The notes beneath the pieces were generated by a model that searched no databases, was not told the origin of the DNA, and saw nothing but the letters and a program-made list of their open reading frames with translations. DNA of 64,000 bases from Paraphysomonas bandaiensis (Eukaryota; Chrysophyceae), in NCBI GenBank assembly GCA_965644295.1, contig CBFFRP010000432.1, positions 392,214 through 456,213 on the forward strand, read 5' to 3'. Positions 36,674 to 48,600 of this stretch are shown one piece after another. The translations under genes and the position numbers were made by a program. The stretch's first letter is position 1, and each line of letters begins with the position of its first letter.

Positions 36674-38713
36674 TTAAGTAGGGACAGCTGCGTTGTTTGT
36701 ATGGATTTTGATGTGCGACTCCAACACACTGTCACATTGAGAGCTACCACAGCTGTAGACACGGCAACTTTTGACTCTACATCTATTCCATTGTGCCCCA
36801 AATTCGCCAAGAGTCGAGCAACCACAGCATTTTTTGTTAGAACGCCGCGGCTTGTAAACATTGTTAACGACAGGCACAACAGCATTCATATCCTTCTGAA
36901 TTTCAATATCTGAGTTTTCAATGTCTGAGTCTTCCATGTCGAAATGATGAATAAAGAGACATCGCTGCCGATTAGTAGACATTTCGTTCAGGGGCTTGCC
37001 GCTATACTTTGGAGGACAGTTATCTAATCCAAGCCGCTCTCCCAGGATGCTTTCAAACTTTTTCTCCGGGATACAATTCCGCTTGTCGAAGATCTGATCA
37101 AAGCGGACCTGGTTCTCTAGCACCCATTCAGCATCTGCTGTGGACAGCTTGTGATACTGGGGACACGTGCTAAGAATTCCATCAAGGTCCATCTCCCGCT
37201 TGTGTCCACATATGATTGCCCCGTCGTCAAAGGCTTGGCGGATGTTGTGCCTAGTGAAGGCCTTGTCGATCACCAAGGGGGCATTCGTGAAGGTTTTCCA
37301 TATGGTGTTGAACGAAGAATTGTCCAGGTCCCGCTTAAGGATGGCCTTCAAAAGCATCCAATTTCTTCCAATGGGAGTTGGAGCAGTCCCATAGATGAAG
37401 GCAGGGGACTTGTATTGATTGTGTAGCACTACGTGCATCTTACCAATGTCATTCCCGGACTGGATCATAGAGCACCCACCTGCGTACTTAGCAAAGTAGC
37501 GGGTGAATGTCATGACATCTCGGCGTCTCAATCGTTCGATGGCCTTGATCTGAGCGTCGGCCCCTATACGAACAGACATTACCGAGCATATATATACATA
37601 CATTACATACACACCATCCTGTGCAATCACCACATGCTGATAGCGCAAAAGATCTACCGGCTCTATATGCAGATTTGTTTCATCAAGAGGATCACTATCA
37701 TTCGGCAGGACAGGGCTAGAACAGAGGTCACTGAGTATATCAGCCCTGATCTTGTCTACAGCAGGAATGATACACCTGTCGTAGACGGCCGTCTGTACAT
37801 CTACCTCATTAATGCCGTACTTCGAAAGACATACCCATAATCCCTCATCTAGCTTCATTATAAGGGGCTGTTTGTCAAAGCGGGTGAAGTTCCGGTCATA
37901 AAACTTCATAATTGTAGCAGTCCGACGTGCAGCACCCGATATAGCCACGCAAAACTGCACGACCCGCTGCTTGGCCTGCCCCCCCTCAGTGGCCACAGAC
38001 AAGTTGTGGGCATTCAACCACTGTTTAGCCTCAGTGGTAGTAATGACCTGTGGGCGCTCGGTCATGCCATTAACAAGAACTGACACGTCATCCACGCTGT
38101 GGAAATTATCAGGAACAACCAATTCCTGTATTTTCTTCACCATCGCGGCGAAGCATATTGGAGTCCGAAGGCAATTGAATGATTCAACCCTCGTCTTATT
38201 TTTCGTGTTAGCCTCTTCCTTCCCTAGGCCAAGAACTTTACGATAATTATACATCGTGCTCCGACATATTGTAGTGGTAGCCCTCGCATTGGGCTTGCCC
38301 ACCTGTGACGCCGCTTGGAATGCTTTCTGCCAGGAGTCTTCAGATTTTTCGGCCTCCCTTCCTGCTCCCTCCTTAGTTTTTAGACCTTTCATGGCCTTAC
38401 TGCTATCAGTTGTTAGCTCGACTAGTTTTTGCTGCCCCTCCACCGTCAGCTTGCGGGGCCGCCCAAATACACAGTCTGGGCTCTCTCCATTAGCATGGCG
38501 GTTCAATGCACTAGTAGTGATAACACATTTAGAGGGACACAGAGATAAATGGAAATAAACTTACGCTTGTAAGGTGCGTCTGTCTACTTTCACTACTTTG
38601 GACGCCTTATTGACGCTAAACCCCCTCGTATTAACGAGGTCTATGCCAGTTCGCTTTCGTTCATTCACATTATCTGATGCGGGGGGTAACACTGTCCCAC
38701 TGCGAGTAATCAT
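36674..38713 (-). CDS. transposase with psq-type HTH and DDE-like catalytic domain
   Basis: Minus-strand model: exon 1 38713-38565, exon 2 from 38510 to 36674, with a further in-frame GT-AG intron inside it (about 37618-37568, GTGTGTATGT...TTCGTATAG) separating QDG from ADAQIKAIERL. Exon 1, MITRSGTVLPPASD..., completes a Psq-like helix-turn-helix: GFSVNKASKVVKVDRRTLQAALNRHANG followed by GRPRKLT (first part given here as GFSVNKASKVVKVDRRTL). The core has MKLDEGLW, VVIAQDGADAQIKAI, CSMIQSGNDIGKMH and KAFTRHNIRQAFDDG, matching the layout of pogo/Tc1-like DDE transposases of protists. The C-terminus has a Cys-rich knuckle (KKCCGC...CRVKSCRVYSCGSSQCD). All frames are open, so it may still be active. 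Confidence 0.78.
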
Positions 38714-39208
38714 TGATCCTACATGGATATATATATTACTACACAGTGTCGATAAAAGCCATAAATGAACATATACAGTACGTTCGCTGAGCTAATAAGT
38801 TGTAAAATATAAGAGGCTTACCGCTTACAAATATAGAAATTACAGACGAACGAAAAGCAAATGAACGAAACTGTTTGCTGCTGCAAAACTATCTCTGAGT
38901 GTAGATCATTGAAATACGACTGGCAGCTGAAACTGTACTGTGTATGTGCACAGTACTCATTTAAAGTAATCATATTGACATGTCTAGATATCTAGATATC
39001 ATGAAGTTCGAAATTTGTGAACAAAAATGTGGGAGTGTTTTTGGACATAAGCATCGTTTTTGGACTGCCTGGATATATAGGAATTTACAAAGAAAAAATC
39101 ACTGATATTGCTCTAATTTACTGATTTTATGCATGTAAAATGAACTTTGTAAAATATCCAGGGTTTTCACTTAAAAATATCACAAAACTACATATACATT
39201 TCCTCTCA

Positions 39209-39218
39209 TACAGCAGTT
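39209..39218 (+). promoter_or_regulatory. TACAGCAGTA-type upstream motif
   Basis: TACAGCAGTT, 133 bp before the F-box/ankyrin start at 39351. Confidence 0.4.
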
Positions 39219-39350
39219 CATACATACATACAGTTAAAATGAATCACTGCCTCACTTACTTGATTTGCACCACAGCAGTAACGTCTCTTGTTGTCCTATA
39301 AACATGATAATCTTGTGCTGTATGAACACTCTACTGGCATCATATAATCA

Positions 39351-41072
39351 ATGAATCAGTGTTCATATATGCCGAATATATCTGTTCTTAATGATGATGT
39401 GATTCGTCTCATTATCTCTATGATCCCACACGCAGCTATCCTTCCAGTCATCATGACTTGTAAGAGATTTCACGATATGGCTGATAAGAGGAGAGTAGAG
39501 TCACATGCATCTCACTATTGTATGACCAACTCAATGGTTTCATGGGCTCTGTCTATGGGCTGCCCACATACTGAGCTATTGAATAGATGTGCAGAATACG
39601 GCAGACTACAGCAGATGAAGCATATCAAGCAAACCATCATTTACCATCATATACGCTCCGAGTACCCTTCATTCCTACGGGATGGACAGACATGCATTGC
39701 TGCTGCTAGGGCAGGACACTTGGATGTACTGAAGTGGCTTCGTTCACAGCACCCTCCATGTCCGTGGGATGAGCAGACTTGCAGTGCTGCTGCAGAGCAT
39801 GGACACCTGACTGTACTGAAGTGGCTCCGATCACAGGACCCTCCATGTCCGTGGGATGAGCAGACTTGCAGTGCTGCTGCTAGGGCAGGACACCTGGATG
39901 TACTGATGTGGCTCCGATCACAGTACCCTCCATGTCCTTGGGATGAACAGACTTGCAATTTTGCTGCAGAGCATGGACACCTGGATGTACTGAAGTGGCT
40001 TCGTTCACAGGACCCTCCATGTCCGTGGGATATGGAAATCGGCTATGGTGCTGCAGAAAATGGACACTTGTGTGTACTGAAGTGGCTTCGTTCACAGCAC
40101 CCTCCATGCCCATGGGGTGAATGGATTTGTGCTGCTGCTGCTAGTGCAGGACACCTGGATGTACTGAAGTGGCTTCGTTCACTGGATCCTCCATCTCCAT
40201 GGGGTGAATGGGCTTGCAGTGCTGCTGCTAATGCAGGACACTTGGATGTACTGAAGTGGATTCGTTCACAGGACCCTCCATGTCCGTGGGGTGAACAAAT
40301 TTGCCGTGTTGCTGCTACGGCAGGACACTTGGATGTACTGAAGTGGCTTCGAACACAGGACCCTCCATGTCCATGGAAGGGATACTTCTGTAGACGTGTT
40401 GTAGTTCATGGACACTTGGAGGTATTGAAGTGGATTCGTTCACAGGACCTTCCATGTTCATTGGATAAAGAGACTTGCAATCTTGCTGCAGAGCATGGAC
40501 ACCTGGATGTACTGAAGTGGCTTCGTTCACAGGACCTTCTATACCCATGTGGTGAACAGACTTGCAGGGTTGCTGCTAGGGCAGGACACCTGGATGTACT
40601 GAAGTGGCTTCGGTCACAGGACCCTCCATGCCCATGGGATGAACAGACTTGCAGTGCTGCTGCTAGGGCAGGACACCTGGATGTACTGAAGTGGCTTCGT
40701 TCACAGCACCCTCCATCTCCATGGGATGAACAGACTTGCAGTTTTGCTGCAGAGCATGGACACCTGAATGTACTGAAGTGGCTTCGTTCACAGGACCCTC
40801 CATGTCCGTGGGTTGAGCAGACTTGCAGTGCTGCTGCTAATGCAGGACACTTGGACGTACTGAAGTGGCTCCGTTCACAGGACCCTCCATGTCCGTGGGA
40901 TGAGCAGACTTGCAGTGCTGCTGCTAGGGCAGGACACTTGGATGTACTGAAGTGGCTCCGTTCACAACACCCTCCATGTCCGTGGGATGAACAGACTTGC
41001 AATTTTGCTGCAGAGTATGGACACCTGGATGTACTGAAGTGGCTTCGTTCACAGGACCCTCCATGTCCGTAG
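39351..41072 (+). CDS. F-box protein with 16 ankyrin-like repeats
   Basis: Single-exon frame of 573 residues. The N-terminus has an F-box-like helix set (LNDDVIRLIISMIPHAAILP followed by VIMTCKRFHDMADKRRV), about residues 12-50, implying SCF ubiquitin-ligase assembly. From residue 110 to the end are 16 tandem units of exactly 29 residues with consensus DEQTCSAAARAGHLDVLKWL then RSQDPPCPW. They are short ankyrin-type repeats with GHLDVLKWLR helices. The corresponding 87-bp DNA units are nearly identical, including synonymous sites, so the array evolves by unequal exchange or gene conversion. The stop falls where the Trp of the repeat is expected (TGG to TAG). Repeats of this style occur in protists, brown algae and large DNA viruses. 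No viral neighbours are seen here. Substrate unknown. Confidence 0.85.
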   Translation: MNQCSYMPNISVLNDDVIRLIISMIPHAAILPVIMTCKRFHDMADKRRVESHASHYCMTNSMVSWALSMGCPHTELLNRCAEYGRLQQMKHIKQTIIYHHIRSEYPSFLRDGQTCIAAARAGHLDVLKWLRSQHPPCPWDEQTCSAAAEHGHLTVLKWLRSQDPPCPWDEQTCSAAARAGHLDVLMWLRSQYPPCPWDEQTCNFAAEHGHLDVLKWLRSQDPPCPWDMEIGYGAAENGHLCVLKWLRSQHPPCPWGEWICAAAASAGHLDVLKWLRSLDPPSPWGEWACSAAANAGHLDVLKWIRSQDPPCPWGEQICRVAATAGHLDVLKWLRTQDPPCPWKGYFCRRVVVHGHLEVLKWIRSQDLPCSLDKETCNLAAEHGHLDVLKWLRSQDLLYPCGEQTCRVAARAGHLDVLKWLRSQDPPCPWDEQTCSAAARAGHLDVLKWLRSQHPPSPWDEQTCSFAAEHGHLNVLKWLRSQDPPCPWVEQTCSAAANAGHLDVLKWLRSQDPPCPWDEQTCSAAARAGHLDVLKWLRSQHPPCPWDEQTCNFAAEYGHLDVLKWLRSQDPPCP

Positions 41073-41380
41073 AATAATAGACATGAAAATAGATTGGATT
41101 AATCGTAAAGTACTCTTCATAATCACATAACGCATCTATTATTATAGTATCGAAAAATTCTGATAATTACCTGAAACGAAGAAGGCTATTCATGTTCGAT
41201 ATTAAAATTAGTAATATCTCTGCCAAGCTATTCACCAAATAGTAAACTCCGAACTGTTAAAAGTATGTTGTTCTCCTCGTACAACTAAAGATTACCCGAA
41301 TCTTGTTTCTTATGATCTGTAAGAGTAAGTCAGTATAAACAGTTGATAAGAAAAAGCTGCCAGTTAAACGGTCACCATAT

Positions 41381-41569
41381 ATATTGAAAGTCTTTTTATT
41401 TAGCAATAGGCGTTAAAAACCTGTGCCAATATAGTGGCTAGTTGAATGCTAGACATACTAGTTAGACCTCTATCCATAACTAATCAGCACAAATTCCATT
41501 ATCCTACTATTTAACGCTACAGAAGCTGCTTGTGCGTCGCCGCAAGCACCAAGGTGCGACCACTTCCGT
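41381..41569 (+). repeat. structured dispersed repeat, copy 2
   Basis: ATATTGAAAGTCTTTTTATT to CCACTTCCGT. Pairing GCGTTAA/TTAACGC, then GCTTG...CAAGC and GCACC-AA-GGTGC. About 75-80% similar to copy 1 by eye, with paired changes. Confidence 0.8.
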
Positions 41570-42179
41570 TCTTGATGTTGATTGCGAGTTTCGCCATTGT
41601 CGTGTGTCCTAGGACTTGGCGCTATATGATAGATGTGTATGTAGGGGACACGTTGTGCAACGTACAGCATGACAAGCGAAAGCAGTGATCTAAGTCTACT
41701 ACTACTACACTGGAACGCTTAAGACTACACATACATTGTGTGCAATTTGCATCGGGGACTGCCTTATGTACCTCACGGCAACCAGGGGAACACAGTACTA
41801 TACCCTGCTTATCGGTCACCATATACGCCCAAGTCGGTCACAACACCGAAACTATTTTTCGATTCCAAACAATACAACCGTCATCTCTTTCATAATTATC
41901 GCACATGAAATTACTCCTCGAAGCAATCGACGAGAAGTTTTCGTTTCCTTCACATCTCAGCTTATGGTTCCTATATTGCACATTGTATATCGTGAATATA
42001 GAATATAGTGATTGCTGAGTTAAGTATGAATATGCTCGTTGGCTGGTATTTTCAACTGCAGTAGTGTTACACTACAGTATATTACAGTAGTGATAAGCTG
42101 TATTCGGTGAGATATTTAACTAATTACTTCATAGTTTTTAGAGCCACAGCTGGCATATTAATCCACATGCTGTGTCATA
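41570..42179. other. intergenic DNA
   Basis: No motif-bearing frame. Short frames here (for example 41736-42008) lack recognisable domains. Confidence 0.35.
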
Positions 42180-43361
42180 ACGTTTTCAACAGCTTCCCAC
42201 CACTCCGTAGATGCCGATGTCGTTTAAAGCCCTCCTTCGATAAGGCCATTGTGAAGATTTAGAATGGTTACGAGGACTTTTTGACTCGTCATGAGAGAGA
42301 AGTAGTTACGAGATTTCGAACGGATGCAGAAGAAGCTGAATCACTGGATAGGACCGTCGAAGTGACAAATGTAAAAAGCGCTGCTGCTGCATTTGAACGA
42401 CACAGAGCCACCATATTGAAAGTCTTATTACTAGCAATAGGCGTTAAAAACCTGCACTAACTTAGTAGCTAGAGGAATGCTAGACAAACTAGTTAGACCT
42501 CTACCTGTAACTAATTAGTACACACTTTTTTATCCTACTATTTAACGCTACGGAAGCTGCTTGTGCGTTCGCCGCAAGCACCAAGGTGCGACCACTTCCG
42601 CTCTGAGTTCTTAAGGTGAACATCCCGGATGCTTGACTTCAGCAGGCAGCCCAATACCCCGGTTACCCTTCAGGTGGGCCCTGTCCCGGATGCCCTTGAG
42701 GTGGACCCATTCCCGGATGCCTGTTTATTCGTCAGGGCCCAAAGACGTCTACACAAGTAACACTTATTGGTGTCCCTTGTACCACACAAGCATTCGGCTA
42801 TGAGTGGGCAGAAGAATATCTGCTGACTATGTTTGCGGCTCACGTTAGTTTCCCAGAAAAATAACTCCGGTACTTATCCCCCAGAACACCACGAAAAGGT
42901 GCAAGTCCGACTTTGTTGAGGGCAGAGCCACCAAGAAATTACCACCAGAGCTTGACACTCACTATAGATCGACCAAGCACATATGTTTACTACAACTAAT
43001 GTTGTAGAGCAATTGTTCAGCAGAGCCATGACGCACTTGCCATAAGGAATGTCCCCACGACGCCTCGAACTGCTGTTCTCCCTTCGCTTCAACAAGCACT
43101 TGTGGACCGCAAAGACAGTACAATAGGTCATTGATGATGGGCCGTCTGATCATGACGAGAATGAGGATGAAAGTTACGAAGATTTGGAATACTTAGAGTA
43201 CTAGTTGCTGCATTGTTATTTGGTATTCATTATCATTTTTTCTTCATAGCGCCCAATATGTATCAATATATTGCAACATATTTATTAATTATTATTGGCC
43301 TTTAAAATATTATTATTCTTATTTATTTTCTTAGCTGCCAATATATTGTTATCGCCCCCTG
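42180..43361 (+). pseudogene. decayed hAT transposase with right terminal repeat
   Basis: Fragment 42250-42412 reads FLTRHEREVVTRFRTDAEEAE in part. It is interrupted by structured-repeat copy 3. The C-terminal dimerisation block of hAT transposases follows at 42968-43201: TTNVVEQLFSRAMTHLP, stop, GMSPRRLELLFSLRFNKHLW, TAKTVQ, stop, VIDDGPSDHDENEDESYEDL. Three in-frame stops show it is dead. The 3' end at 43337-43361 (GCCAATATATTGTTATCG then CCCCCTG) is, read inward, CAGGGGGCGATAACAATATA, related to the MITE termini at 2075. A left end was not found, so the element is 5'-truncated or too degraded. Confidence 0.8.
42413..42600 (+). repeat. structured dispersed repeat, copy 3, inserted in hAT relic
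   Basis: Same start and end as copies 1 and 2 (ATATTGAAAGTCTTATTACT ... CCACTTCCG). It sits within hAT coding sequence, so the repeat is mobile and arrived after the transposase fragment. Confidence 0.8.
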
Positions 43362-45180
43362 ACTACAGAAACCCGAAGCCATTAGCGTGAATCCGAGCCA
43401 CGTGTACGGTATGTAAGTATTATGTAGTATTTGTAACTAACACTTTTCATATCTGTGAATCGGGTATTTATATAATAACGACAAAAATAAATTGAATATC
43501 AAAACGAATGTTTTGTATATATACAAATCAGGCGCAATTAACTTGACCAGTTAGTATGAACTTTCTATCGACTAAAAGGGAAAATATACCACATATCCAC
43601 ACGTGACCAACAGTGTTATAATAATATATATTCATCACCATGCCACATATTCTACTCGTGATTACTGGGAGGAGTTGCTCAACACTCAACAGATCTATGC
43701 AGCAATAGGAGAGTGATATGCCACTTTGCTATGTGTTGGACCTATTATACGATACTGAACTAAAACACTGTCCAGTGGAACCAGTATGTATACATTGCCT
43801 TGAAACACAATCAAACTGTGAGTAATCTTAAACTGTTCATTAACCTTATGAATCCATCCATACATACATACAGTATCCAACATGTCTACATGTCACCATG
43901 TTTTTTCATACACACAGGATTTTAGTCATAGATTTCCCGATTTCTAGAGATTCAAAAGTAAATTCCATGGTTTTTAATGCTGTTGAATATACTGCTGTGT
44001 ACATACAAGAAAAGGAAGAGTAGACACTTCCACTTCATGTGAATCACTGGAGGATACTTCAAGGAAACCAACACCTCAAACATTTGAAGCATAAGCATCA
44101 ACTCATATGCTAAAGATACACACAGTGATCTTGATTAGCTCATGCTCAATCAGAGGAAATAGGAAGAGATTAGAAGACTATGTGACGATAGCTTGGAGAA
44201 GAAGATGATCAGTACGAACCTGGTTAGCTGGGCTACCTACAGTAACATGATACCGTGTTTTAGCATTTGATTATTAGACTATATGCTTCAGTGCAGTCAG
44301 AAGCTGAGACGTCTCTGAAGGTATTGTGTCTCCAGTTCTCGCCGAGTGGAGAATTAACTATACATGAATTCATGAAGTTCTGCTATGACACTGAATTGAT
44401 TCTATTTGACAGCTAAAGTTAAGTTCACCGCTAGTGATTGAAAGCACATATTCTACAAAGTGATTGCTAGCACTTTAATCCACAGAAGAATGAATATTCT
44501 AACGGCGTCCTTCATGGGAAACGCTTTGTTTACGTGGTATTTCGTGTTGATGTCATACCTGAAATGCAAAAGGCGTGTCAGAGGGAGAAATATTGGAGTT
44601 CTCATCTAACTGTAGAGGTGTTGGGAGAAGAACTTATGCTAGTCCTTTGGGACCAAAGTTAGTGTCACTACTGGATCGTAGTTTTGTGGATGCTGAGGTC
44701 GAGAAAAATGCATCTGGGTATGAAGCTCATGTCTTTGAATAATACTATATGGTTGCATATATTTGAAACATTGTATTTCCTACTCGTAACACCCTCTGGT
44801 TACTTCTATACTAAAATGACTGGTACCTTTCATTGGGAAATCTTTATATATATATCGTATTGAGGTATCAGTATGGTAGGATCAAGTAAGTTACCTGGGC
44901 ACGACTATATCTATATGTATGACCCATTTTAACTTAAATTTCATGTCCAGTACAACAAGTTTCTAAAATTATTTTTGTCAATAATCTCAATAAAATCGAG
45001 TCACAAGGTTTTCTCAACGGAATGAGTAACTTTTTCGTGTACTTAAAATAGTAAATCACTGTTGCACGTGTTCGTATCACGAACTGTATTATTATTACGT
45101 CTCCCATACATCGTTGACGTTTCATATGTTAACATGTAATTTATTTTGACTGTTCACCACCTTAGGGACAGAGAGCGAGA
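43362..45180. other. repeat-rich intergenic DNA without a recognisable gene
   Basis: Only short frames. A patch at about 44500-44670 (GVLHGKRFVYVVFRVDVIPE, MQKACQREKYWSSHLTVEV) looks like decayed coding sequence but I cannot assign it. TACTGCTGTG occurs near 43992. Confidence 0.35.
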
Positions 45181-45307
45181 GTGGTTACACGGGGCACCTT
45201 GGTGCTCCTTGCGGTGACGCACAAGCAGCTTTCGTAGCGTTTAATAGTAGGGTATCAGAGTTAAGCACTGACCCTTAAACGCCTATTGGTAATAATAAGA
45301 CATTCAC
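45181..45307 (-). repeat. structured dispersed repeat, copy 4, shortened
   Basis: Inverted and internally deleted copy. Read on the minus strand: AATAGGCGTTTAAG...TATTAAACGCTACG then GCTTGTGCGTCACCGCAAG and GCACC-AA-GGTGC. The long-range stem is preserved as GCGTTTAA/TTAAACGC, with an extra T and a matching extra A relative to copy 2. The outer CGGAAG/CTTCCG stem is lost. Confidence 0.72.
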
Positions 45308-45694
45308 AACTATGATATTGACTATTGACTGACTTGGTAGTAGTGATAATATCAGCATAGTAACTGACAATGAATGATGAGAAACGTATATCACAATTTA
45401 AATTAAGCGATTATTGAGTGAACTCACAGTCAGTAAAGTTAAACCATTCTAAAATGTCAAATTTGGTAGCCTAGAATAAGAAAGCATGCCCTCACCAACT
45501 ATGGGTTAGCTAGCAAATGACAATCCACTAAATTAATATTTCTGCTCCAGCGAGGTTCCAAATATATCTGTTTTGTCAGTATACCCGACGAAAAGGACTG
45601 TAGGTTCACGCACATTACTTCTTTGCTTTGACGTTGATGGCTTAAAGCATTCGCTACTTGGCATATTGACGAATCATGTCTACCTCTTGTCTGT
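45308..45694. other. 3' flank of ricin-B-like gene
   Basis: No gene was recognised. Confidence 0.35.
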
Positions 45695-48600
45695 TTATAA
45701 TCTCTGTCGCAAATTTCTGGTTTCAAGGATAAATAGGTCATTGATAAATAAATATCTAAAAAAAATGAACAGTACCTCATCCTTGGGGTCATCAAAAAAC
45801 CGCTTTGCTCGAGTAAATTTTATACCACCAGGGTTGTATGGCGGAATTCCTCCCAATAACCCTTCCGATGTCTTGGCAGTCTCGCAGTAGGGGGGTTCCT
45901 TTGGACGACGAGGTTCATGCAAATTTCCCCTGGAGTTTCTTCGTCGCCTACCATCCCAATATTTAGGCCTCTCCCCACCATCACCACCACAATAATCATT
46001 TCCATCATCAGGAGGCGGCGACATATGTTTTCCACAGTGAGAACACGTGTAGGGGCAGGGGGACTGTTCCACCCTACTAGGAAGACTAGTAAAATAATAC
46101 TGATGCATATGCACCGAATATGGCTGTGCACCCCAAGATGCACTAATCCCCCAACGATCGTCTGAAAGTGATACAATTTCCTGAATACGTCTTTCACTAG
46201 ATTCAAAGTTACGCTTCAGTCGCTTAAGAGATGTTATTAGTCCCCGAGCTAGTCCAGACACACCACTTTTTCCATGTAGGAGGTCCTCACAAGCCACTAT
46301 TGATGCCTTGACAGTGCGTACATTATCATTTACCCCTAGATAGTGGTCAATGGTGTCAATAAAAGCAGTGGACTTCGACAAAGTTTTGTTTCTGCTGAGA
46401 GTTTCCATATCTTCCCGTAAACATTCCTGCTCCTGGAAGTTCTGCATGTGGTTTACCATAACTACGTCTTCGATGTCTTGCCAAGTCTCTTGCAAAGCAT
46501 ACTTCACTTTCTCGCGATAAGAGTCTTGGCTAAGAAGAAGCTGAACGTTATCACTTGGGGATGATGCTTTGGCGGTGGCTATACTTGTGAGAACAGAGTC
46601 TAGTAAGAGGCGCAGTTGATCCACCGCCTGATGATCAAAAGTGTCATTTCCTTCACAAAATTGCATCAGTAAGCCTAGCGACTTTTCTATTTCAAGAAGT
46701 GAAAATACAGCGGCTTCTTCAACCCGATCTGGAAACTCGCCAGGCCCAACAATAGTAGGCATTACCTTTCGTATCGCCCCCATAGACTCTGAGAATGCAC
46801 AATGGTCCCATACTTCTGATATGTTGGACCACCACCCCGAAACATAGGCATCGGCACCACCACAGTGTTTAAGACTCCCCATAATTTTTCGTACGCTCGG
46901 CTTTATCGTATTGCGTATACGGGCCTCAACTGAAGTCACAATTACTCCGCTACTACTTAAGTCATCGGTTCTACACAACAGTACTTCGTCGAAAAGGTCT
47001 TCAATCTTACTGATCACCTCAATGCCGAAACGAAACACAGCACAATTGTGTTGTAGAGTGAGAGTAACATAATGAAAAAATTTTTTGAGGCGGGGAAGAA
47101 CAGATTTCGCTGTTTCTATTGCATCGACATAATCAAGTTCAGTACCATTTGATGAAAATCCAATAAGTTTCATTCCTTGAGAGAGCACACCACCACGATA
47201 ATTAACTTTTTCGAGTTTCTTCGCTGCATTCTGAAGAGGAACACAATTCATTTCTTTTAGCAACTCATCCGTCGATAATAAGATATCATCAATCATACCC
47301 TGCACTATGTGCACTAATGTTAACACTGTAGTGACATTATTTTCAGTTGTTCTGATATTGAGGAGTTGAAAGACATTCACAAAATTAAGATCTTCAATTT
47401 TGCAGCTAGATGCTAGTTGCCGAGCTATTTCAAAAATGTCATCTGAATTCATATCGTCCGAAAACACTTTCATATATTGTATCAAAGAACTTATCACCTT
47501 TGACGCACCCTTTAAGTGCCGTTGAAGTTTGGATAAGCTCTTATTCATCGTTTCTGTCCAGCAGACCATATCTGTCATCGAATCTTGAAGATACTTCAGC
47601 TTATCCGCCGTATAATCATTTGCGATTGACAAACAATTGTCAATTCGATCAATCATAACATGTTGTACACTCTCCGTCATTTCACCCATGGCTTCCATTA
47701 ATACTTGCCTCAAAGTCGATGCCAAGCACTGTCCATCCAAAAGAGTTGTGTGTAGCAAGCTTCTCACACCATCGCTCGGTCTCTTGCTTCGCTTTCGATG
47801 CACTTTTCGAAAAATTCCAACGATACCTGTCATGGCAGAGTCTCCCACTAGGCTACCTCGAAGAATTGCTGCTGCTCCAGCTTGATCATGAGGGAAAAGA
47901 CGAATTGCACACAACGACGCTCTCGTTACATGGGACAAATAGTTTGACGACAACAACCAGTTACCGTCTACCGCTTGCATACATTGCGACGAAACCAGTA
48001 GTTCATCATAAGTTATATAAAATGGATTCAGAGATGCGTTTATTGGAGTGCGCATCTGACGGATCATCTGTAGCTGTTTCTCTGCCTCAAAGTGTTTATA
48101 CACTTCAAAGCCAGCAGACACACACTTCACTAATCCATTCCTCAAATCCTCATCGATATTACGCGTGAGGACAGATTTAATTGCCCCTTTAACAACTTGT
48201 ATACCTCCGGAAGCAATCTCTTTCTTATGGTCCGTTAACATAGATCGTAAGCACGAAATACAGTCCAGAACCATAAGTGTATAGACCGTTTGCAAGGAAG
48301 AGGTCATATGCAATTCCAGTGTATCCAGCAACCCACCCGGCTGCGAAGATGCCTGTTTCGTAAGAAGCAATTTCCGTAATAGCATTTTCTTCTGTACTGA
48401 CTTCTCATGCTTTTCGTACTGTGAACCATTGTGTTCTTGGGTATCGTTGGACACCTTCGATACTGAATCTGTATGCAATTTCTCTGTCACTTTCCGTTTA
48501 TCTACACCTCTCGTAATATCCAGCACCATATTGATCTTGGTAGCACACAATACACCGTCATCTGAAAGTTTCCATATCTGCGAATCGTCTTGTAGTGAGC

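Larger units (their letters stand above)
34982..39070. mobile_element. 4.1-kb DNA transposon with 49-bp terminal inverted repeats
   Basis: The left end 34982-35030 starts AGGCAGTCCAAAAACGATGC. The right end 39022-39070 is its reverse complement, with 47 of 49 positions identical. The transposase at 36674-38713 lies inside. The left border is preceded by a T (TA-GGCAG), the right followed by GG, so a TA target duplication is plausible but mutated. The 35.0-36.6 kb interior is non-coding apart from fragments, including a frame at 35717-36073 without recognised motifs. A strong palindrome sits at 36347-36384. Confidence 0.8.

Noticed and set aside
39351-41072. Integrated giant-virus segment around the ankyrin gene
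   Set aside because: No viral core genes nearby; this repeat type also occurs in protist genomes.
45738-45775. 20-nt intron (GTACTG...TTTTAG) at the 3' end of the ricin-B-like gene
   Set aside because: All other introns here are 40 nt or longer; simple read-through to the TAA at 45695 is more likely.
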